This document shows, piece after piece, positions 12,876 to 18,448 of a stretch of 18,448 bases of DNA. This DNA comes from Bog-473 sp036502025 (GTDB lineage: Bacteria > Actinomycetota > Acidimicrobiia > Acidimicrobiales > RAAP-2), in the NCBI GenBank assembly GCA_036502025.1, contig DASXZJ010000057.1, positions 1 to 18,448 on the forward strand. The letters are read 5' to 3'. The notes below the pieces were generated by a model. That model was not told the origin of the DNA, ran no database searches, and saw only the letters and a list, made by a program, of their open reading frames with translations. How positions within the stretch are numbered: position 1 is the first letter of the stretch; every line of letters starts with the position of its first letter. The position numbers and the translations under genes are program-made.

Positions 12876-15023
12876 ATGGCCGAAGAGCGGGACAAGGCAT
12901 TGGATGCGGCCCTGGGTCAGATCGAGAAGCAGTTCGGCAAGGGCTCCGTCATGCGGATGGGGGACAACCTGAGCATGAACATCGAGTCGATCCCGACCGG
13001 GGCGCTTTCGCTCGACCTGGCGTTGGGCATCGGCGGCTTGCCGCGTGGGCGCATCATCGAGATCTACGGGCCGGAGTCCTCGGGGAAGTCGACCCTGGCC
13101 ATGCACGCCGTGGCCGAGGCCCAGCGCAACGGGGGCATCTGCGCCTACATCGACGCCGAGCACGCCATGGACCCGGTCTACGCCCGGGCCATCGGGGTGA
13201 ACGTGGACGACCTCCTCATCTCCCAGCCCGACACCGGGGAGCAGGCGCTCGAGATCGCCGACATGCTGATCCGGTCGGGCGCCCTCGACGTCCTGGTGAT
13301 CGACTCGGTGGCCGCGCTGACGCCGCGCGCCGAGATCGAGGGTGAGATGGGCGACACCCATGTCGGCCTGCAGGCCCGGCTGATGTCCCAGGCCCTGCGC
13401 AAGCTGACGGGCACGCTGTCGAAGTCGAGCACCATCGCCATCTTCATCAACCAGCTGCGGGAAAAAATCGGAATTATGTACGGTTGTTTCAGCTATGGCG
13501 CCCGCGTGGTCCTGGCCGATGGCACCACGGAGAAGATCGGCAAGATCGTCAACCAACGCCTTCCGGTCGAGGTGTTGTCCTACGACGCGGCGGTCGGAAA
13601 GATCGTGCCCAAGCGGGTGGTGAACTGGTTCGACAACGGCACCACCGACCAGTTCCTGCAGATCACCGTGGCCAAGCCGGCCAAGAACGGCCGGGCTCAA
13701 CTGGCCTGCACTGCGAATCACCTGATCCGCACGCCGACTGGTTGGTGCGAGGCGGGAGAGCTCAAGGTGGGAGATCGGGTGATCGAGGCCCTGCCGCACC
13801 ACCTGTCGGACTTCCAGTGGGACGCCCTGCGTGGCACGCTCATGGGTGACGGCGCCCTGTCCCCGACGCGCAGCGGTCACGGCGCCCGGTTCCGCTACAG
13901 CCACTGTGAGCGGCAGACGCCGTACGCCGACTGGAAGGCGTCCCTGTTCTCGAACATCGGGTCAAGTCGCCATCTCCGGGACGACGGTGTGGTGACGTAT
14001 GACTTCGCACCGCTGCCCGAGCTGGCTCCGCTGCGCCAATCCGTCTACATCGATAAGAGGAAGGTGCTCGACGACGACTACCTGAAACGACTCACACCGC
14101 TTTCCTTGGCGCTGTGGTACATGGACGACGCCAACTTCGCTATCCGGTCGAAGGGCGTCCAGAGCCGGACCGCTGGAGGTACCGGGCGCGCCACCATCTG
14201 CGTGGAGGCCATGGAAACAGCCACCCGCGAGCGCTTGGTGGCGTACTTGACCGACACGTGGGGCATCCGAGCGAAACTGATCGCCTCGGGAGCGGGGAAG
14301 AAGGCGGTGCTGGTCTTCGACAACGCGGAGACAGCCAAGCTGCACGCCCTGATCGCCCCGTTCGTCCACCCGAGCATGGAGTACAAGCTGCTCCCGGCCT
14401 ACCGGGGCCGTTTCGCGGTCGAGCCGCACTTCACGCCGATGCGCTACGAGCTGGTCGCCCTCCCGGTGACCGATATCCATGTCAAGCCCCCGACCCGGTC
14501 CATGCACCGGTTCGACATCGAGGTCGAGGACAGCCACAACTACCTCGTCGACGGTGTGGTGGTTCACAACTCACCCGAAGTCACCCCCGGTGGACGGGCC
14601 CTGAAGTTCTACGCATCGGTGCGCCTCGACATCCGACGCATCGAAGCCATCAAGGACGGGGCCGAAGTGGTTGGCAACCGGACCCGGGTCAAGGTGGTCA
14701 AGAACAAGTGCTCGGCTCCGTTCAAGCAGGCTGAATTCGACATCATGTATGGCAAGGGCATCAGCCGCGAGGGCTCCCTGCTCGATGTCGCCGTCGAGCT
14801 GGGCTTCATCAAGAAGTCGGGTGCGTGGTTCACCTACGAAGGCGAGCAGCTGGGCCAGGGTCGGGAAAACGTCAAGGTGTTCCTCTCGGAGAACCCACAG
14901 CTCATGGCCGAGGTGGACGAGCGGGTCCGTCAAGCGCTGGCACCCGTCGTGGCCGAGGAGGCACCTGACGACGCCGCCGCCGCCGTGGATCCCGACGATC
15001 TCCCGATCAGTCTCGACAGCTAA
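12876..15023 (+). CDS. recA: Recombinase RecA, intein-containing precursor
   Basis: RecA forms ATP-dependent filaments on single-stranded DNA for strand exchange, and stimulates LexA self-cleavage. The 715-residue precursor contains Walker A GPESSGKST (65-73), Walker B VLVID (139-143) and the NQLREKIG segment leading into DNA-binding loop L2. There a 362-residue intein (204-565) interrupts it between G203 and S566 (SPEVTPGGRALKFY). After splicing the mature RecA would be 353 aa, normal for the family; both exteins look intact, including the acidic C-terminal tail. The start is ATG 12876 with GAGGAG at 12864-12869; the open frame continues upstream through the promoter but is not conserved. 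Control is by a perfect LexA box and a RecA-NDp-like promoter. No recX follows. Confidence 0.97.
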   Translation: MAEERDKALDAALGQIEKQFGKGSVMRMGDNLSMNIESIPTGALSLDLALGIGGLPRGRIIEIYGPESSGKSTLAMHAVAEAQRNGGICAYIDAEHAMDPVYARAIGVNVDDLLISQPDTGEQALEIADMLIRSGALDVLVIDSVAALTPRAEIEGEMGDTHVGLQARLMSQALRKLTGTLSKSSTIAIFINQLREKIGIMYGCFSYGARVVLADGTTEKIGKIVNQRLPVEVLSYDAAVGKIVPKRVVNWFDNGTTDQFLQITVAKPAKNGRAQLACTANHLIRTPTGWCEAGELKVGDRVIEALPHHLSDFQWDALRGTLMGDGALSPTRSGHGARFRYSHCERQTPYADWKASLFSNIGSSRHLRDDGVVTYDFAPLPELAPLRQSVYIDKRKVLDDDYLKRLTPLSLALWYMDDANFAIRSKGVQSRTAGGTGRATICVEAMETATRERLVAYLTDTWGIRAKLIASGAGKKAVLVFDNAETAKLHALIAPFVHPSMEYKLLPAYRGRFAVEPHFTPMRYELVALPVTDIHVKPPTRSMHRFDIEVEDSHNYLVDGVVVHNSPEVTPGGRALKFYASVRLDIRRIEAIKDGAEVVGNRTRVKVVKNKCSAPFKQAEFDIMYGKGISREGSLLDVAVELGFIKKSGAWFTYEGEQLGQGRENVKVFLSENPQLMAEVDERVRQALAPVVAEEAPDDAAAAVDPDDLPISLDS
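13485..14570 (+). mobile_element. RecA intein (362 aa) with LAGLIDADG-type homing endonuclease domain
   Basis: This is an in-frame protein-splicing element. Block A begins at Cys1 (CFSYGARVVLADG), block B has TANHLIRTP, block F has FDIEVEDSHNYLVDG, and block G ends VVVHN with Ser as the +1 extein residue, so all splicing nucleophiles are present (Cys1, terminal Asn, Ser+1, block B Thr/His). Between B and F lie two dodecapeptide-like motifs, LRGTLMGDGAL (intein D122) and LALWYMDDANF (intein D214/D215), each with its acidic residue, so the endonuclease may be active. Insertion after the Gly of the IGIMYG segment is the RecA-b site, as in the M. leprae RecA intein (about 365 aa), which it also resembles in its first ~60 residues as I recall that sequence. 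Confidence 0.95.
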
Positions 15024-15035
15024 AGCTGCACCGCC

Positions 15036-15066
15036 GCGGCTCAGGCGATGCCACCGCTTGAGCCGC
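15036..15066 (+). terminator. Hairpin downstream of recA
   Basis: A 12-bp stem with one G-U pair (15036-15047 with 15055-15066) and a 7-nt loop lies 12 nt after the recA stop. There is no T tract. It is the probable transcription end of recA. Confidence 0.6.
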
Positions 15067-15152
15067 ACTCTCACAGCATCGAAGTTGCTCCGGGCCGACC
15101 CCGCCACTCCCTCGGGTGTCTGACCCGGAGCGCTTCGCGTCAGAATGGAGTC

Positions 15153-16085
15153 ATGCCGACGTCATCATGGAAGCGGCGGGCCTTCCGGGTGCTCGATCGT
15201 GTCCTCCCGACGGTGCCCTTCCGCTACCTGCCGCCGAAGCAGTCGGTGCGCCTGGCCTTCAACGTCGTCCTGAATCGGGAGCCCGACGCCGTAGGCGGTC
15301 CCGAGTACGAGGCCAAGCTGGCGAGCGGCGACTTGTCCCGGGCCGGTGTCGCCCAAGCGCTGGCGCATTCGGAGGAGTTCCGCCGTCAGGTGCCGATCAC
15401 CAACATCCTCCTCTCCATGCACGTGAGCCGGAGCGAGTTCGTCGCCGGCCTGCCCAGGGCGCGGCGGATCCTCGATCTGGGGGGCACCCATCAGGGCTTT
15501 GCCGACGGCGCGCTGGTGCACCTGGGTTATCCCTACCGCTTCGAGCGGCTGGTCGTGGTCGATCTGCCCGTCGAAGAGCGTGACGAGATCTACCAGGGGG
15601 GTTCCGCCGGGGCCGGCGTCGAGTCCGAGCTCGGCCCGGTCGAGTTCGCCTTCCATTCCATGGTGGACCTGAGGGCCTACGCCGACGAGTCGTTCGACCT
15701 GGTCTACAGCGGCCAGTCCATTGAGCACGTCACCGAGGCCGACGGCGACACCGTGGTCCGAGAGGCCTTCCGCGTCCTCGCGCCCGGAGGGTGGTTCTGC
15801 CTCGACACGCCCAATGGCCCGGTGTGGCGGCTGCGGCTGGCCGAGATGATGAACCACGACCACAAGATCGAGTACGAGGCCAAGGCGCTGGCGGCCAAGT
15901 TGGAGGCCCACGGCTTCGAGGTCACCGAGTGCAAAGGGCTCAACCTGATGCAGCAAGGCGTGGCGGCGAGGCGCTTCGACGAGGCCGAGGCCAGTGCGCA
16001 CCCGGGGGTGTTCGCCGTCGCCGAGGACTGTCTGTTGCTGGCCCTGGTGGCCCGCAAGCCGGCTACGGCGTCGTGGCCGCCGTGA
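15153..16085 (+). CDS. DUF4214-like domain fused to class I SAM-dependent methyltransferase
   Basis: The 310-residue product has a short DUF4214-like segment at about 32-77 (LAFNVVLNREPDAVGGPEY, then SRAGVAQALAHSEEFRR). It is followed by a Rossmann methyltransferase domain with motif I ILDLGGTHQGFAD (106-118), acidic strand VVVDLP (134-139), SFDLVYSGQSIEHV and EAFRVLAPGGWFCLDTP. DUF4214-type segments often accompany surface-glycan and glycosyltransferase proteins, so a role in modifying a glycan is reasonable; the substrate is unknown. The ATG at 15153 has GGAG only 2 nt away, a poor spacing, but no better start is visible. The 3' end overlaps the convergent DUF3048 gene by 23 nt. It stands where recX is often found but is unrelated to it. 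Confidence 0.82.
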   Translation: MPTSSWKRRAFRVLDRVLPTVPFRYLPPKQSVRLAFNVVLNREPDAVGGPEYEAKLASGDLSRAGVAQALAHSEEFRRQVPITNILLSMHVSRSEFVAGLPRARRILDLGGTHQGFADGALVHLGYPYRFERLVVVDLPVEERDEIYQGGSAGAGVESELGPVEFAFHSMVDLRAYADESFDLVYSGQSIEHVTEADGDTVVREAFRVLAPGGWFCLDTPNGPVWRLRLAEMMNHDHKIEYEAKALAAKLEAHGFEVTECKGLNLMQQGVAARRFDEAEASAHPGVFAVAEDCLLLALVARKPATASWPP

Positions 16086-17151
16086 TGGTGTCGGGAACCA
16101 ACTCGACCCAGGTCTGACCGGGCTGGAGTGAGATCGGCGCCCCGGCGGCGTCGAGGAACTGCGTCGGCGATCCGAGGGTGGAGCGGTGCCACGTCCCCGC
16201 AACCTCAACCCCGTTGCGGAACACGATGGACGAGCCGCTGGCGTTGGGGTAGAGATCCGCCTGCACCTCGAGCCCGCCCTCACTGTTTTCCAGCCAGGGC
16301 CCGTAGCTGATGTGGACGTACTGCACGATCACGTTGGACGCCTGGTCCTGGACGCCGTCGGCCAGCATGTCGGGCGTGGTGCCGTTGTAGAAACGTTGGA
16401 AGGTGCCGGTGGTGCTGTTGTACTTCCAGGTCACATTGGAGGTCTGGGAGAAGTTGATGTTCACGGTGGCCACCGGGCTGCCCGCCGGCGGGGCGGCCGA
16501 GAACGAGAAAAGGGGCTGGGGCGCGGCCGTCATGGTCGGATGGGTGCCCCACATCTGAGCGGTTGACGAGTAGGTGTCGTAGGGAGCGAAGCGACCGGCG
16601 GGATGGGTCAGGATCGATCCGTAGCTACCCAGGTCGACGTTGACGACAGGCGACGCGTTGATGTTGGCCAGCACGGGGTCGATCCCGCCCACGTGGGCCT
16701 CGAGCGGATTGCCGAGCTGGCCCAGGATGCCGATGTCGATGTTGCGGGCCGAGCGGACCGGTCCGACCAGCGCCGCCTCCTGGCACTGGAAGACGGCGGC
16801 GTAGCGGGTGATGCCCCCTTCGACCGGCTCCTCGAAGATCACGTCGGCCTTGTCGAGCCCGCTCTGTGGTCGGGCATCGGGGTAGTTGTCCACCTTGACG
16901 GCCAGGGCGGGTCGAGCCGGCACGGCGCCGCCGCCCGGGATGGCGGTATCGGTGAGGGGGCAGGTCGGTATGGCCGGAGCCGGCTTGGTGGAGGTGGTGG
17001 TGGAAGAGGACGAGGTCGTCGCCGCGCTGCGGCGAGCGGCGGGCGAGGAGGAGCAGGCGCTGAGCACGAGCCCCGCCAGGGCGGAGGCGGCCAGGACGCT
17101 CCACGCGACGCGCAGATGATTTCGGGCGTGCTTGGGCTGAGGAATTGGCAT
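16063..17151 (-). CDS. DUF3048 (YerB-like) lipoprotein
   Basis: This 362-residue secreted lipoprotein has a hydrophobic signal (about residues 14-32) and lipobox LSAC (C33). A Ser/Thr/Ala-rich linker (34-60) follows. The DUF3048 domain has typical strings: LAVKVDNYPDARPQSGLD, ADVIFEEPVEGGITRYAAVF and VGPVRSARNIDI; the C-terminal part carries YGPWLENSEGG and PGQTWVELVP. YerB-type proteins are exported and poorly characterised; no catalytic activity can be claimed. The ATG at 17151 has no Shine-Dalgarno sequence, but TACCAT on the minus strand (17164-17169) ends 12 nt before it, fitting a nearly leaderless transcript. It lies 42 nt after the dimethylformamidase-like gene and overlaps the convergent methyltransferase gene at its 3' end. 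Confidence 0.9.
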   Translation of the reverse strand: MPIPQPKHARNHLRVAWSVLAASALAGLVLSACSSSPAARRSAATTSSSSTTTSTKPAPAIPTCPLTDTAIPGGGAVPARPALAVKVDNYPDARPQSGLDKADVIFEEPVEGGITRYAAVFQCQEAALVGPVRSARNIDIGILGQLGNPLEAHVGGIDPVLANINASPVVNVDLGSYGSILTHPAGRFAPYDTYSSTAQMWGTHPTMTAAPQPLFSFSAAPPAGSPVATVNINFSQTSNVTWKYNSTTGTFQRFYNGTTPDMLADGVQDQASNVIVQYVHISYGPWLENSEGGLEVQADLYPNASGSSIVFRNGVEVAGTWHRSTLGSPTQFLDAAGAPISLQPGQTWVELVPDTITAATTP

Positions 17152-17163
17152 GTCGAGGGGGCA

Positions 17164-17169
17164 ATGGTA
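17164..17169 (-). promoter_or_regulatory. Possible -10 element for the DUF3048 gene
   Basis: TACCAT on the minus strand lies 12 nt before the ATG of a gene that lacks a Shine-Dalgarno site. This is the layout of a leaderless or short-leader actinobacterial transcript. No -35 was recognised. Confidence 0.3.
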
Positions 17170-17193
17170 GGGGCGAGGGTCGGCGATTGTGGG

Positions 17194-18448
17194 TCATGCC
17201 GAGTTGGTGGGCCGGGGTGGCCCGGCCAGGGCGGCGGCCCCGGAGTAAACGGCACCCCAATTCCCGCCCGAGGGTGTCGAGACGGCAGCCGGCCCGTTTC
17301 CGAAGGCGTCATAGAGGTTTTCCATAGCCCGCAACAGAAGTTCCGTCTCGCCGGGGATGGCGGCGGGGAGGATATTCGGTGGCATGGCCGTTGAATTGGC
17401 CAGCCGGAACACGAAATAGGCCGATCCGCTGGCCAGGACACCGCCTGCCGACGCCGAGGGCGTGAAGTACGTGAGGTCGGACCAGTTGTTCTGCCCGGGT
17501 ATGGGCGAATGGGCCAGCACGTCGAGGTTGCGCGGCCCGGGCAGCGAGGGCACGAAGCGGTCGTACTCGCCGATGATCATGTTGGGGAGCGCCTGCCCGT
17601 CGGTCATGTTGCAGCCGTCGAAGAACCATGAGGAGGCGTCGGTCACCACCATGTTCGCCTTGGCGCCCACGGACTGGTAGGTCGAGCCGATCATGGTGGA
17701 CTCCGGATCGTTGACCGGAGCCTGGTTCCAGTTGACGGTGGTGAGCGGAGGGTTCTGTCCGACGATCGGGTCCTCCGTCGCGTCCTTGTAGCAGACCTGC
17801 AGCCGATTGGGCCCGACGGCGGTCGGCTGCAGTCGGATCTGGCGGTAGCAGGCGTTGGCGCCGAGGAAGGCCAGGTTGACCCCGGCCGCGTTGGCCACCT
17901 GGGCCCCCGAGCGCATAGTGCTGGACCAGTACTCGTCGTGCCCCAGGCTGAAGAGGCAGCGGTGGTAGCCCAGCAACTCGGGCGAATTGTGCAAATCGAT
18001 ATCGGTCCAGTAGGTGAGATCCAGTCCGAGGGATTCGAGGTGGTAGAGGAGCGGGTATTCGTTGCCCACGAAGTCCGCTGCGCCTTGCGCCCAGCTCTGC
18101 GGGTAGGGCCGGTCGAACGAGACGGCGCGGGCCCGGTTGGCGAAGTCCTGCTTCCCGCGGCCGTTGGGCCCGTAGTAGAGGCTGTAGCCGCCGTAGAGGT
18201 TGTAGGCCTGCCAGGTCGTCACGCTGTTCTGCAGCACGTAGGCCGCCGTGCTGGCGTCGTCGCGCACGGTCAACGGCACGTACTGCTCCTGGCCACCGTC
18301 GCCCACCAGCTTCAAGAGGTAACCCCCCGGGGGGCCACGTGGCGTCGACCGTGAAGTGCAGGGTGGGGGACCACGGGCAGCTCACCGTGCCGATACCGAC
18401 ACTCACCGTCGGTGCGGGCTGCGGTCCGGCCGCCACCATGGCGCTCTG
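17194..18448 (-). CDS. N,N-dimethylformamidase beta-subunit-like protein, frame broken at a C6G6 tract, 5' end outside window
   Basis: From about position 18320 to the stop at 17194 one frame encodes a protein like the C-terminal domain of the N,N-dimethylformamidase large subunit. Landmarks are TWQAYNLYGGYSLYYGP, the signature GHDEYW (17926-17943), DASSWFFDGCNM and LLLRAMENLYDAFGNGP. In Paracoccus dimethylformamidase the His and Glu of the equivalent string belong to the mononuclear iron site, as I recall it. The preceding 40 residues (TVSCPWSPTLHFTVDATWPPGG) continue the same fold but in another frame: at 18323-18334 the run CCCCCCGGGGGG has one base too many, and with five Gs the reading becomes WPPGGYLLKLVGD. 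The ATG at 18439 is unlikely to be the true start, because the N-terminal domain of the family is missing. Substrate is unknown; distant homologues in actinobacteria are mostly uncharacterised secreted proteins. Confidence 0.78.

Noticed and set aside
12243..13904. 553-aa minus-strand frame spanning the recA 5' half and promoter
   Set aside because: It is antisense to recA and its intein and crosses the SOS box; low-complexity shadow composition.
1..18448. CRISPR array or insertion sequence
   Set aside because: No regularly spaced direct repeats and no transposase; the only repeats are coding microsatellites, and the only mobile element is the intein.

Overview
The window is a GC-rich stretch from an actinobacterium. 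The signs are heavy use of G/C-ending codons, many GTG starts, a perfect actinobacterial/Gram-positive LexA box (CGAAC-N4-GTTCG) before recA, LppX/LprG-like secreted proteins and mycobacteria-like glycosyltransferases. The gene content would suit Acidimicrobiia or a relative, but I cannot fix the genus from sequence alone.

Layout: (1) 114-202, a tRNA-Ser(GCU) followed by a strong hairpin. (2) 305-3530, rimO-pgsA-cinA, joined by 4-nt GTGA stop/start overlaps: a tRNA/ribosome and lipid housekeeping operon. (3) 3633-10323, a co-directional cluster of OmpR-type response regulator, sensor kinase, membrane-anchored YceI protein, a GT2 glycosyltransferase fused to GtrA, and a YkcB-like GT39/ArnT-type polytopic glycosyltransferase. 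It reads as a sensed, regulated cell-envelope glycosylation module. (4) 10316-12525, minus strand: two tandem paralogous secreted proteins and a macro-domain (ADP-ribose) protein with a polyproline N-terminus. (5) 12529-12875, a divergent regulatory region with palindromes, a perfect SOS box and a RecA-NDp/PafBC-type promoter. (6) 12876-15023, recA interrupted by a full-length LAGLIDADG-type intein of 362 aa at the DNA-binding loop L2, the site used by the Mycobacterium leprae RecA intein. (7) 15153-16085, a DUF4214-like plus class I methyltransferase protein. (8) 16063-18448, minus strand: a DUF3048 (YerB-like) lipoprotein and a secreted N,N-dimethylformamidase-like protein whose frame breaks at a C6G6 tract and whose 5' end lies outside the window.

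How it fits together: cinA and recA are usually close neighbours in bacteria, but here about 9.3 kb separates them, carrying the envelope-glycosylation module and the secreted/macro-domain block. No recX follows recA. The most notable elements are the RecA intein with an AT-richer codon island at its N-extein junction (possible co-conversion tract), the two-layer DNA-damage promoter of recA, and the two-component/YceI/glycosyltransferase cluster.
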